Assembly: GCA_039024635.1 (NCBI GenBank)
Contig: JBCCQA010000022.1
Location: forward strand, 1 to 64,000
Origin: Kuafuiihalomonas sp039024635
GTDB lineage: Bacteria; Myxococcota; Kuafuiibacteriia; Kuafuiibacteriales; Kuafuiibacteriaceae
Reading direction: 5' to 3'
DNA: 64,000 nt
Part shown: positions 18,034-26,738 of the stretch, one piece after another
Numbering within the stretch: position 1 is the stretch's first letter
How the letters are laid out: each line of letters opens with the position of its first letter
Program-made: the position numbers and the translations under genes
Notes under the pieces: generated by a model
Told to the model about the DNA's origin: nothing
The model's database searches: none
Seen by the model: only the letters and a program-made list of their open reading frames with translations

Positions 18034-19011
18034 GTGATCGTCACTTTGAGCAAGGGCGCTGATGGCGCCGCAGTGAAAAAGCAGCTCGTTGCACGCGGCC
18101 TTTGGGTCGAACGTCTGGAGGGCGCGGAGGTCGTGGCCTTTCAGGTTTCTCCTTCCTCTCGTCCCATCGATTCGGACGAGCTGCGCAGCGTTCAGGGCGT
18201 CGCCGACGTCCTTCTTTCGGCGCCCGCCCATCCCGAAGTCAGCAAGCAAAGCTCCATCGTCAAGGTCGGCCCCCATGAGCTGGGTCCGGGCGCGCCTTTC
18301 GCTGTGTTCTCGGGCCCTTGCTCGATCGACTCGGAGGAGCGGATTCATCGATTGGCGCGGGACCTGGCCCAGGCCGGGGCGACTTTCCTTCGGGGAGGCG
18401 CGTTCAAGCCTAGGACTTCGCCCTACTCCTTCCAGGGATACGGTGTGGAGGCGCTCAAGTGGATGAAGCAGGCGGCGAAGGACGCAGGCCTGGCCATGGT
18501 CACGGAGTGCATGAGCGAGGCGACCGTCGACGACGTCGCCGAGTACGCCGACATGGTGCAGATCGGCTCCCGCAACATGCAGAACTACGCCTTGCTCAAG
18601 GAGGTGGGCGCCACTGGCCGCCCCGTAATGCTCAAGCGAGGCATGGCGGCCACCGTCAAAGAGTGGCTCCTGGCCGGCGAGTACTTGCTGATGCATGGCG
18701 CGGGCGGCGTCGTCTTTTGCGAGCGAGGCATTCGAGGCTTCGATTCGTCGACCCGAAATCTGCTCGACCTCGGCTCGGTCGCCGATATGGCTCACGCCAA
18801 GAAGGTGGCGGTCATCGTCGATCCCTCCCACGCCTCGGGACGGCTCGACCTCGTTCCTCACCTCGCCCGAGCGGCCAAGGCCCTGGGTGCACACGGTGCC
18901 ATGTTCGAGACCCACGATGACCCGGGCTCTGCGCTGTCCGATGGCCCCCAAGCGCTGTCGGTGGAGGCCGCGGTCTCTCTGACACGCGAGCTCACGGAGA
19001 GCCGAGCTTGA
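18034..19011 (+). CDS. aroF: 3-deoxy-7-phosphoheptulonate synthase with N-terminal ferredoxin-like regulatory domain
   Basis: With its GTG start 11 bases after ispB, this 325-residue protein has an N-terminal ACT-like/ferredoxin-like domain (about 1-65) as in Thermotoga-type DAHP synthases. The TIM barrel follows, with GPCSIDSEE, the FLRGGAFKPRTSPYSFQG phosphate and PEP loop, QIGSRNMQN, LKRGM and the metal-binding IVDPSHASG and DDPGSALSDG. It performs the first step of the shikimate route that supplies chorismate to menF. The regulatory domain suggests feedback control by aromatic amino acids. Confidence 0.95.
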   Translation: MIVTLSKGADGAAVKKQLVARGLWVERLEGAEVVAFQVSPSSRPIDSDELRSVQGVADVLLSAPAHPEVSKQSSIVKVGPHELGPGAPFAVFSGPCSIDSEERIHRLARDLAQAGATFLRGGAFKPRTSPYSFQGYGVEALKWMKQAAKDAGLAMVTECMSEATVDDVAEYADMVQIGSRNMQNYALLKEVGATGRPVMLKRGMAATVKEWLLAGEYLLMHGAGGVVFCERGIRGFDSSTRNLLDLGSVADMAHAKKVAVIVDPSHASGRLDLVPHLARAAKALGAHGAMFETHDDPGSALSDGPQALSVEAAVSLTRELTESRA

Positions 19012-20156
19012 GCCAAGACAGCCGCATACCGCGCTTCCACGCCAGGCCGCTGTCGGAGCGGCAGGCCATCCTTGGGGAGCGGGAGACCTCGGAGGAGACG
19101 AAGCGCTTCTTGGGCCAGGGCCAGACCGGACTGGAGGTCCTGGACGTGATGAGCGAGAACGTCGTGGGACGGACGGAGCTTCCGTTGTCGGTGGCCCTCA
19201 ACTTTCGGGTCAACGGTCGGGACGTCTTGGTCCCGATGTCGGTCGAAGAGCCCTCGGTCGTCGCCGCAGCGAGCCACGCGGCCAAGCTGGTTCGAGCCGG
19301 TGGAGGCTTCGTTGGAGAGGCCGACCGTGGCATCATGACCGCCCAGGTACAGCTCGACGGAGTGCCCGAGCCGAAGATCGCCCGAGGGAGAGTTCACGAG
19401 AATAGGGCGCAGCTTCTCGCCGCCGCCAACGAGGCCATCCCCAACATGGTGGCGAGGGGCGGAGGCTGCATCGACGCCGACGCCCGCGTGCTGGACGAAC
19501 GGGAGGGCGTCTTCGTCGTCCACCTCTACGTCGACGTCGGAGATGCCATGGGCGCCAACCTGGTCGACACGGTGGCCGAAGCCGTGGCCCCTCTCATTCA
19601 GACTTGGGTGGGCGGCGACATCGGTCTGCGTATCCTCAGCAATCTCCCTCTGCGTCGGATGATCCGGGTCGGTTGCCGCATCCCGAGCGATGCCCTCGGC
19701 ATCACGCCTTCGGCCGTGGCCCGAGCGAGTCGTTTCGCCGAGCTCGATCCCTTCCGGGCCGTCACCCACAACAAGGGCATCATGAACGCCATCGATGCGG
19801 TTGCGGTGGCGATGGGCCAAGACTGGCGATCCATCGAAGCCGGTGCCCACGCCTTCGCCGCCATGAGTGGTTCCTACCGGCCCCTGGCAACCTGGAAGGT
19901 GGTCGACGACGGATTGGAGGGGCGACTCGAGATGCCCTTGGCGGTGGCCACCGTCGGGGGCTCGACCCGGGCTCTGCCGGGAATACGAGCCGCCTTCGAC
20001 CTCATGCGCCCCGGCTCGGCGGGGGAGCTCGGGCTCATCATGGGCGCGGCCGGCATGGCCTGCAACTTGGCTGCCCTCCGGGCTTTGGCTGGAGAAGGCA
20101 TCCAGAAGGGTCACATGCGCCTTCATCGAAGAAAGACCGAAGGGACACATTCATGA
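19008..20156 (+). CDS. mvaA: Hydroxymethylglutaryl-CoA reductase, class II
   Basis: This 382-residue protein starts at a TTG that overlaps the aroF stop (TTGA). It has the class II HMG-CoA reductase landmarks: catalytic Glu in ENVVG (E50), the DAMGANLVDTV substrate loop, THNKGIMNAIDAV with catalytic Lys and Asp, and the C-terminal GIQKGHMRLH with catalytic His. Class II enzymes can be biosynthetic or degradative. Placement between isoprenoid and quinone genes points to mevalonate formation for menaquinone side-chain supply. No other mevalonate gene is in the window. Confidence 0.95.
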   Translation: MSQDSRIPRFHARPLSERQAILGERETSEETKRFLGQGQTGLEVLDVMSENVVGRTELPLSVALNFRVNGRDVLVPMSVEEPSVVAAASHAAKLVRAGGGFVGEADRGIMTAQVQLDGVPEPKIARGRVHENRAQLLAAANEAIPNMVARGGGCIDADARVLDEREGVFVVHLYVDVGDAMGANLVDTVAEAVAPLIQTWVGGDIGLRILSNLPLRRMIRVGCRIPSDALGITPSAVARASRFAELDPFRAVTHNKGIMNAIDAVAVAMGQDWRSIEAGAHAFAAMSGSYRPLATWKVVDDGLEGRLEMPLAVATVGGSTRALPGIRAAFDLMRPGSAGELGLIMGAAGMACNLAALRALAGEGIQKGHMRLHRRKTEGTHS

Positions 20157-20866
20157 GCAGCGAAGCGAATCCAGCAGGGAGCGCCGATGGGTCGGGCCGG
20201 ATGTTCGACGGCATCGCCCGAAAGTACGACCTGCTGAACCGCATCAATTCTTTGGGCATGGACAAGGGTTGGCGCCGCAGGACCATCGCGGCCCTGGAGC
20301 CTGAGCCCGGCCAACGCTTTTTGGACCTTGCAACCGGCACCGCTGACCTGGCCATGGAGCTGGCGGAGCGGCATCGCGAGTGTCAGGTGGAAGGCCTCGA
20401 CCCCTCCGTAAACATGCTGGAGGTCGGCCGCGAAAAGGTCGCTCGCGAAGCCTGGAAGGACCGTGTTCGTCTGGTCGAGGGCGATGCCCAAGCCTTGGGC
20501 TACCCAGATGAGAGCTTCGATGGCGTCATGATGGCCTTTGGTATCCGCAACGTGCCGGACCGGGCGGCGGCGCTCAAAGAGATGGTTCGGGTCCTCAAGC
20601 CGGGCGGACGGGCGGCCATTCTGGAGCTTTCGGAACCTCGTAACGGCGCCCTCGCTTGGTTCGCACGCCAGCACGTCCGTTTCGTCGTCCCTTTGACCGG
20701 CGCCTTGGTGTCGGGGCCTTCGGAGTACAAGTACCTACGGACGTCGATCGAGGCCTTCCCGCGCCCCGAAGACTTCCTCCACATGATGGAGGCCTGCGGC
20801 TTCAAGGACACCCGCTTCGAACCCTTTACCTTCGGGGCCTGCGTTCTCTACGTGGGCCGACGCTGA
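20153..20866 (+). CDS. menG: Demethylmenaquinone methyltransferase
   Basis: The ATG at 20153 overlaps the mvaA stop by four bases and gives 237 residues. It is a class I SAM methyltransferase with UbiE/MenG family motifs: FDGIARKYDLLNRINSLGMD near the N-terminus, LDLATGTADLA (SAM loop), and FGIRNVPDR with LELSEPRNG after the core. It methylates demethylmenaquinone, the last step of the pathway. It could also act on ubiquinone precursors, but all neighbours are menaquinone genes. Confidence 0.95.
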   Translation: MSSEANPAGSADGSGRMFDGIARKYDLLNRINSLGMDKGWRRRTIAALEPEPGQRFLDLATGTADLAMELAERHRECQVEGLDPSVNMLEVGREKVAREAWKDRVRLVEGDAQALGYPDESFDGVMMAFGIRNVPDRAAALKEMVRVLKPGGRAAILELSEPRNGALAWFARQHVRFVVPLTGALVSGPSEYKYLRTSIEAFPRPEDFLHMMEACGFKDTRFEPFTFGACVLYVGRR

Positions 20867-20869
20867 GCC

Positions 20870-22045
20870 ATGGACGGCCTACGGTGGGAGCGGGTTCCGG
20901 TCGAAGCGCCGAAACACGCGCCGCCGGCGGGGCCGGACGGATTCTGCTGGTCTACCCCCAAGGGATGGATGGTTGGATCGGGGATCGTGGCCGAATGCTC
21001 GGCTCGAGGGCCCCGTCGTTTCTCCGAGCTTCGCCTGAGTGGATCCCTTCGATGGGTAGGCGGTTTCGCGTTCGAGAACCATGCGGAGGGTACATGGCGC
21101 GCCTTCGGTGCGGCGCGATTCGTCGCGCCTCGGATGCTGCTGGTGGTCGAGGGGGAGGAAGCCTATCTGCAGCTGGCCTGGCGAAAGGGAGACGCATCCC
21201 CTGTCGACGATGCGATGGCTTGGCTCGGACGAGGGAGCCCGAACGCGGTAGGGCGAGTCGATGTTGTCGAGCGTGAAGCACCGTCGGTGCATCAGGCCCG
21301 GGTCCGGGCCGGGATCGATCGTCTTCACTCCGGGAGCCTCCGCAAAGTCGTCATCAGTCGGGACACCATTCTGCGGGGAGGTTTCGATCCTCAGAGTCTT
21401 TGGTCGAGCTTGCTGGGAGAGAAGGGTGAACATGCTCGCTTCGGCCTCTTCGTCGACGGCTCGGGATTGGTCGGCCAGACGCCTGAGACCCTGGTGCGCC
21501 GAGAAGGAGAGTGGCTCCATTCGGAGGCCCTCGCAGGGTCGGCTTCCCTCGACCGAGCTTCGGCGCTTCTGAGGAGTGCCAAAGACCGAGCAGAGCACGC
21601 TCGGGTCGTGGAGGCGGTCGCAGACGCGTTGAGCGAGCTGGGGGAGCTCGAAGCCCCGCCGCAGCCGGTGGTGCGACGGCTCCGGGCCATCGCCCATCTG
21701 TGGACACCCATCCGAGCCCGGAGTTCGGCTTCACTCCTCGAGGCTGCGGCTCGACTTCATCCGACGCCGGCTACTGGTGGGGTCCCGCGAAGCGAGGCTC
21801 TTCCGCTGCTGCGTCGGCTAGAGGGCCGGGACCGAGGCTGGTACTGCGGGGCGGTGGGCTGGATGGATGGGGAAGGGCAGGGCGACCTGCGGGTCGCCTT
21901 GCGCTCAGTCTTGGTAGGTCCGCGCGAGCTTCGGCTCTTCGTCGGAGGAGGCATCATGGCCGACTCCGATCCTGAGCAGGAGTGGGCCGAGACCATGTTG
22001 AAGGAGCAGGCCATCTTGGACGCCTTCGGCCTGAAGCTGCCTTGA
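20870..22045 (+). CDS. menF: Isochorismate synthase
   Basis: This 391-residue member of the chorismate-binding family lacks an N-terminal glutamine-amidotransferase partner. The catalytic region near the C-terminus includes HPTPATGGVPR, with its conserved His and Pro, and AVGWMDGEGQGDLRVALRSV. The metal-binding Glu lies in DPEQEWAETMLKEQAIL. It converts chorismate to isochorismate, the entry to menaquinone synthesis. It begins 3 bases after menG and ends overlapping the menD start. Confidence 0.93.
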   Translation: MDGLRWERVPVEAPKHAPPAGPDGFCWSTPKGWMVGSGIVAECSARGPRRFSELRLSGSLRWVGGFAFENHAEGTWRAFGAARFVAPRMLLVVEGEEAYLQLAWRKGDASPVDDAMAWLGRGSPNAVGRVDVVEREAPSVHQARVRAGIDRLHSGSLRKVVISRDTILRGGFDPQSLWSSLLGEKGEHARFGLFVDGSGLVGQTPETLVRREGEWLHSEALAGSASLDRASALLRSAKDRAEHARVVEAVADALSELGELEAPPQPVVRRLRAIAHLWTPIRARSSASLLEAAARLHPTPATGGVPRSEALPLLRRLEGRDRGWYCGAVGWMDGEGQGDLRVALRSVLVGPRELRLFVGGGIMADSDPEQEWAETMLKEQAILDAFGLKLP

Positions 22046-23712
22046 GGTTTCAGCTCGTCCAGACCGAATGGTACCGGGCCCTCGCGAGCGCCATGGCTTC
22101 GGCCGGTGTTTCCGACGTGGTGTTGAGCCCCGGTTCTCGATCCACCCCCGTGGTGTTGGCCACCGTCGCCGAACCAAGGCTCCACGTCCTGCCGGTTTGG
22201 GACGAGCGCTCGGCCGCGTTCCTCGCGTTGGGAATGGCGCGCCGTTCTGGCCGCCCAACCGTCCTCGTCCGGACCTCCGGCTCGGCGGCCGGGCACGATT
22301 TGCCGGCGGTGATGGAGGCCGACATGGCCTGCGTCCCTCTCCTCGTCCTGAGCGCCGATCGCCCCCCCGAACTCGTGGGAAGCGGCGCCTCCCAGACGGC
22401 GGACCAAGCCAAGCTCTTCGGTGACAAGGTCCGAGGGTACTTCGAGCTCGGGCTCCCCGACGCGGAGGGGATTGACGGCGTCTTCCGAAAGGTGGCTCAG
22501 GCCGTTGCGCTCTCGAAGGGGCCGACCCCGGGACCGGTTCACATCAACGCACCAGCGCGGAAGCCCCTGGAGCCGGTCGAGCCAGCCGACGAAGTCGAGG
22601 CTACGCTCCACGCGCGAGTCGACCAGCGGATCCAACGACCGCTTCGCATTCAGGCGGCCCAGCCGCGCTTCGGTCCGGCGGCCTTTGCCACCGCCGCCGA
22701 CCATGTCGCCCATGCTCGGCGGGGGCTCTTGGTGGCTGGGCCCGCCCGTGGTCGGCCGCCCTTGGCGTCTGCAGCTCGCTTCTTGGAAGAGAGTCGCTTC
22801 GTCTTCGCGGCCGAGCTCTCGAGTGGATTGACGAGCCTGGGGGGCCTCGAGGCCTACGAGCACAGCCCCGGACCTGACGCCCCCGACATCGTCGTCTGTC
22901 TCGGCGCCCAGCCGACCTCCCTCCGGCTCCAGTCCATGGTTCGCTCCGCCGATCGCGTGGTCATGCTCGACCCCTGGCGACCCCTAGACCCATCGAATCG
23001 CGCCGAGCACGTTTTTGTCGGCCCCCTGGATGAGGCCTTGATGGGGCTGAGTCGAGCGGCCCTGAGAGACGATGGGTATGCCCGCGACCGGCAGGGCTTT
23101 CGGGACGACTGGGAGAATCTCGACCGGGCCTGCGGAGAGCGACTGAATGCGAAGCTCCAACGAAGGACCCTGGCCGAGGACGGCGGCGTGGTCCGACGCC
23201 TTCTTCGGGCCTTGCCCGAGGATGGGCTGCTCATCTTGGGCAACAGCTCTAGCATCCGACTTGCGGACCGCTTCGGGAGGATAGGCCTGGGCCGAAAGAG
23301 CTTCCAGGTAGCGAGCCAACGTGGCCTCGCCGGAATCGACGGCAACATCTCGGCGGGGCTGGGCTCAGCGCTGGAGCACGAGGGCCCGACTTGCGTCTTG
23401 CTGGGCGACGTGGCCTTCGCCCATGACCTGAATGGCCTGTGCCTGCTCGAGCAGGCCCAGCGTCCCTTCGTGGTCTGCGTGCTCGACAACGGAGGGGGAC
23501 GAATCTTCGACGAGCTTCCCATCGCTCGGAGCGCTCCCGAGCTGATGCCTCTATTTCGTACGCCAACAGGCCTGGACATCGAGGCCGCCTGTCGGGCATT
23601 CGGCGTGAACTACCGGCGCTTGGACGGTGAGGAGGTCCTCCAGGACGCGCTGAGCACTCAAGCCGCCACCGTGCTCCACGCTCGAGTCGAGATGATCCAT
23701 GAGCTCGCCTGA
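22042..23712 (+). CDS. menD: 2-succinyl-5-enolpyruvyl-6-hydroxy-3-cyclohexene-1-carboxylate synthase
   Basis: The TTG at 22042 overlaps the menF stop (TTGA) and gives 556 residues, the usual MenD length. It has SPGSRSTP (29-36), the catalytic Glu in WDERSAAF (E55, the same number as in E. coli MenD), ASQTADQ, and the ThDP-binding GDVAFAHDLNGL region, with the conserved ILDNGGGRIF-like segment read here as VLDNGGGRIF. It is a ThDP enzyme joining 2-oxoglutarate and isochorismate. Confidence 0.95.
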   Translation: MRFQLVQTEWYRALASAMASAGVSDVVLSPGSRSTPVVLATVAEPRLHVLPVWDERSAAFLALGMARRSGRPTVLVRTSGSAAGHDLPAVMEADMACVPLLVLSADRPPELVGSGASQTADQAKLFGDKVRGYFELGLPDAEGIDGVFRKVAQAVALSKGPTPGPVHINAPARKPLEPVEPADEVEATLHARVDQRIQRPLRIQAAQPRFGPAAFATAADHVAHARRGLLVAGPARGRPPLASAARFLEESRFVFAAELSSGLTSLGGLEAYEHSPGPDAPDIVVCLGAQPTSLRLQSMVRSADRVVMLDPWRPLDPSNRAEHVFVGPLDEALMGLSRAALRDDGYARDRQGFRDDWENLDRACGERLNAKLQRRTLAEDGGVVRRLLRALPEDGLLILGNSSSIRLADRFGRIGLGRKSFQVASQRGLAGIDGNISAGLGSALEHEGPTCVLLGDVAFAHDLNGLCLLEQAQRPFVVCVLDNGGGRIFDELPIARSAPELMPLFRTPTGLDIEAACRAFGVNYRRLDGEEVLQDALSTQAATVLHARVEMIHELA

Positions 23713-24592
23713 ACGTCCTTCGGCGATGGCCGCTTGGTGGTTGGCTTGCCGCCCCAAGACCCTGCTCGCCGCCGTCGTTCCGGTCGTAGTCGGCGTGGGC
23801 GCAGCTTGGGGTGATGGCGTATTCCGAGGGGGCCCAGCCCTTGCTGCATTGTTGGGAGCCGTCTTCATTCAAATCGGCACCAACTTCGCGAACGACGTAT
23901 TCGATTTCATCCAGGGGGCCGACGGAGAAGACCGACTCGGGCCCACCCGAGCCGTCGCCGCAGGCTGGCTTTCCCCTTCTCAGATGAAGATGGGCATGGT
24001 GGTCGCCTTCGGTTTCGCCATCTTGCTTGGGGTGTACCTGGTGTGGTCGGCTGGATGGCCGGTCGTCGTGATCGGCGTGGCCTCGGTCCTGTCCGGAATC
24101 TTCTACACCGCCACCCGCAACTCGTTGGCCTATCTAGGTTTTGGTGACCTCTTCGTGATGATCTTCTTCGGCTTCGTGGCCGTCTCCGGGACCTACTTCG
24201 TCCAGGCGTCGGCCTGGCCCGAAAGCTGGTTTCTTCTCGCCTTTCCCGTCGGGGCCTGGGCCACGAACATCATCGTGGTCAACAACCTGAGGGACCGACT
24301 CAGCGACGCGAGAGCGGACAAGCGCACCCTCGCCGTGCGCTTCGGTCGTTCCTTTTGCCTGGCCGAGTTCGCGCTCCTAGGTTCTGGCGCCTATGTGGCC
24401 ATGGCTTGGTTGGCATGGGTGGAGGCTTCGCCTTGGCTCTGGCTGCCGCTGCTCAGCCTGCCGGCGGCGATCGTGACGACCCGAGCCGTCTTTCGAGCCG
24501 AAGGCGCAGACCTGAACCCGCTGTTGGGCGCGACGGCTCGGGTATTGGCCTTGTTGGGGGTGACGTGGTCCATCGGTCTGGCGCTGTCCTGA
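23699..24592 (+). CDS. menA: 1,4-dihydroxy-2-naphthoate polyprenyltransferase
   Basis: This 297-residue UbiA-family membrane protein has about eight or nine transmembrane helices. The first Asp-rich motif is NDVFDFIQGAD (NDxxD), and the second is NNLRDRLSDARADKRTLAVRFG. RPKTLLAAVVPVVVG is the MenA N-terminal hallmark. It attaches the polyprenyl chain to DHNA, which probably is made by the ispB product upstream. It overlaps menD by 14 bases. Confidence 0.95.
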   Translation: MSSPERPSAMAAWWLACRPKTLLAAVVPVVVGVGAAWGDGVFRGGPALAALLGAVFIQIGTNFANDVFDFIQGADGEDRLGPTRAVAAGWLSPSQMKMGMVVAFGFAILLGVYLVWSAGWPVVVIGVASVLSGIFYTATRNSLAYLGFGDLFVMIFFGFVAVSGTYFVQASAWPESWFLLAFPVGAWATNIIVVNNLRDRLSDARADKRTLAVRFGRSFCLAEFALLGSGAYVAMAWLAWVEASPWLWLPLLSLPAAIVTTRAVFRAEGADLNPLLGATARVLALLGVTWSIGLALS

Positions 24593-24603
24593 GCTGGCGT
24601 CGC

Positions 24604-25470
24604 GTGGACCGGGAGGGCGCGGCTGCCCAGCGGGACCGAAGTTGGGCTTTCAGGAGCCACCTCGTGTTGGAGCTGTCGTCGCCTGAGGCTCCCGTCCTTC
24701 GAGCTGAGGCGGCGCCCCTTCCTGGCCACAGCCTCGAGTCGCTCGAACAGGTGCAGGCTTGGCTTGAGCGATGGGGCGCGGGTTGGCCCGTGCCGCGAAG
24801 CGACTTGGCATCCTTGGACTTCGCGCTTTCCGACCTGCAGCTTCAGCTCGACGGCCACGAGTCGGAAGGAGACGTCCACGTCAACGGACTGCTCGATGAG
24901 GTGCTCCGGGACGACGACCTGAGTGCGTTGGTGGCCCAGGGCATCGACACCGTGAAGGTCAAGGTGGGCCGTAAAGGCCAAGCCGACGCCGAGCACCGAG
25001 CTCTGTCCGAGCTGACCGGGTTTCGGATCCGAGCCGACGCCAATCGAGGGATGGGTGACGATTTCGACCCTGATGCATGGGCTGCTCTTGCTCTCGACCT
25101 CTTCGAGGAGCCTGCGCCCTGGTCCCGCGCCGTGCGTTGGGCGGGGCGACTGCCTCTGGCCTGGGACGAGACAGTCCGGGAGCTTGCACCCGACGACTTG
25201 CTGACCGGTATCCGACCCCGAGCCGTGGTGCTCAAGCCCACTCTGATGGGGAGCTTCGAGCGGCTGGAGGCCTGGGCTCGAGCCGCACGGGGCGCCGGTC
25301 GCCGGGTGATCTTCAGCCATGCCTACGAGTCGGAGCTCGGCCTCGCTGCACTCCTGCGCTGGACGCGGCTTCTCGCGCCGCCGGGGGAACGCCACGGCCT
25401 CCTGCCCCACCGATTTTGTGCGCCCGACAGCTTCGTCGTTCAGGGCGGCATCATCCGAGGCGTCTCGTGA
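24604..25470 (+). CDS. menC: o-Succinylbenzoate synthase
   Basis: This enolase-superfamily protein has catalytic Lys in KVKVG, the metal Asp in FRIRADANRG and the second-half Lys in VVLKPTLMG, and ends with the FSHAYESELGLAAL segment of MenC. The start is uncertain: a GTG at 24604 gives 288 residues, but the first family strand (SWRRVDR) begins four codons earlier, so a CTG at 24589 overlapping the menA stop is also possible. It dehydrates the MenD product line to succinylbenzoate. It is shorter than the usual 320. Confidence 0.88.
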   Translation: MDREGAAAQRDRSWAFRSHLVLELSSPEAPVLRAEAAPLPGHSLESLEQVQAWLERWGAGWPVPRSDLASLDFALSDLQLQLDGHESEGDVHVNGLLDEVLRDDDLSALVAQGIDTVKVKVGRKGQADAEHRALSELTGFRIRADANRGMGDDFDPDAWAALALDLFEEPAPWSRAVRWAGRLPLAWDETVRELAPDDLLTGIRPRAVVLKPTLMGSFERLEAWARAARGAGRRVIFSHAYESELGLAALLRWTRLLAPPGERHGLLPHRFCAPDSFVVQGGIIRGVS

Positions 25471-26738
25471 TTCGGGGGCGTGACTGGTTGCCAAGCGATT
25501 GGCTCGCTCGGCATCGGGGCATCTTTCTCGACGGACCCGACGGGACCCTGGACTTCGGAGAAGTTCGTCGCCGGGTGCTCGAACGCGCACGGACCCTTCC
25601 GAGCACGATTCGACCCGAAGCCACGGCGAGTGGGGTAGTCGAGGCCCTGGCCGCCTTGGAACGGGGTCGGAGGACGCTTCTCGTCCACCCGAAGGCGCCA
25701 GGCCGGGCGCCGGCCGAACCTTCGGATCCAGGACCGGGAGACGAGATCTTGTTCACGACTTCAGGCAGCACCGGTCGACCCAAGCGAGTTCGCTTGAGTC
25801 GGACGGCCTTGGACGCTGCGGCGAAGGCCCACGCGGCACGGCTGCCCTGGAAGGACGGGGATCGGTGGTTGCTTTCCATCCCCCCCGCCCACATAGGCGG
25901 CTTCTCGATCATCGTTCGCTGCCTTCAGGTCGGGGCGACGATCGTGCTGCCCGATGCCCTTCGAACGGGCTTCCGCGCCGAGGCCTTCCGGGCCGATGCC
26001 AAGCGCGGGCGCTTTAGTTTGGCCTCCATGGTTCCGACCATGCTGCATCGACTGGCCCCTGAGGATTGGCCGAACGACCTTCGAATTGTGCTTCTTGGCG
26101 GAGCCTCCGCCCGGCCCGAGCTCCTGCAGCGCTTCGCAGATCGACCGGTTCTAGGGACCTACGGGCTCACTGAGGCCTGCGCCCAAGTCGCGACCGAAGC
26201 CCTCGAACAAGAGAGGGTTCATCCGCGGGGGCTTGGACGACCCCTGCCCGGAGTCGAGCTCCGTATCGTCTCGGGCCGAGTCCAGATCCGTGGACCCACC
26301 CTGATGCGCGGCTACCTGGGGCGGGAGAGCTTCGAATCCGGGGGTTGGTTCGATACGGGTGATCTGGGGGGCCTTGATGAGGAGGGCCAGCTCTTCGTGC
26401 GGGGACGGAGCGATGATCTCATCGTGACTGGAGGCGAGAACGTCCATCCGACGGAAGTCGAGGCCGCCCTTGCTGGGCTCGAAGGGGTCGACGCGCTGTG
26501 CGTCTTTGGTTTGCCTGATCCCGAATGGGGTCAGTGCGTGGGCGCCGTGTTCGTCGGCGACGTCTCCCCGGAACGGGTCGAGGCCGACGCCCGAATGCGC
26601 CTTCCGGACTTCCGCCGTCCGACGCGTTGGTGTCGAGTCGACGCGCTCCCGACGGGCCCCACCGGAAAGACCGAGCGCAGGGCTGCTCGCGCTCTGTTTG
26701 AAAGAGGCCGGCTCGACGCGCCTAAGGACCGCTCATGA
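25467..26738 (+). CDS. menE: o-Succinylbenzoate--CoA ligase
   Basis: The GTG at 25467 overlaps the menC stop and gives 423 residues. This ANL-superfamily ligase has the P-loop TSGSTGRPK (98-106), an SIPPAHIGGFSI region, GTYGLTEACAQ, and the C-terminal hinge GRSDDLIVTGGENVHPTEVE. The final Lys is in PTGPTGKTERRA. It activates succinylbenzoate with CoA for MenB. The last 17 bases overlap the convergent LuxR-type gene. No menB follows. Confidence 0.94.
   Translation: MIRGRDWLPSDWLARHRGIFLDGPDGTLDFGEVRRRVLERARTLPSTIRPEATASGVVEALAALERGRRTLLVHPKAPGRAPAEPSDPGPGDEILFTTSGSTGRPKRVRLSRTALDAAAKAHAARLPWKDGDRWLLSIPPAHIGGFSIIVRCLQVGATIVLPDALRTGFRAEAFRADAKRGRFSLASMVPTMLHRLAPEDWPNDLRIVLLGGASARPELLQRFADRPVLGTYGLTEACAQVATEALEQERVHPRGLGRPLPGVELRIVSGRVQIRGPTLMRGYLGRESFESGGWFDTGDLGGLDEEGQLFVRGRSDDLIVTGGENVHPTEVEAALAGLEGVDALCVFGLPDPEWGQCVGAVFVGDVSPERVEADARMRLPDFRRPTRWCRVDALPTGPTGKTERRAARALFERGRLDAPKDRS

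Noticed and set aside
18858..20150. 430-residue minus-strand frame opposite the HMG-CoA reductase gene
   Set aside because: Shadow of a gene with complete catalytic motifs; no domain in the frame.
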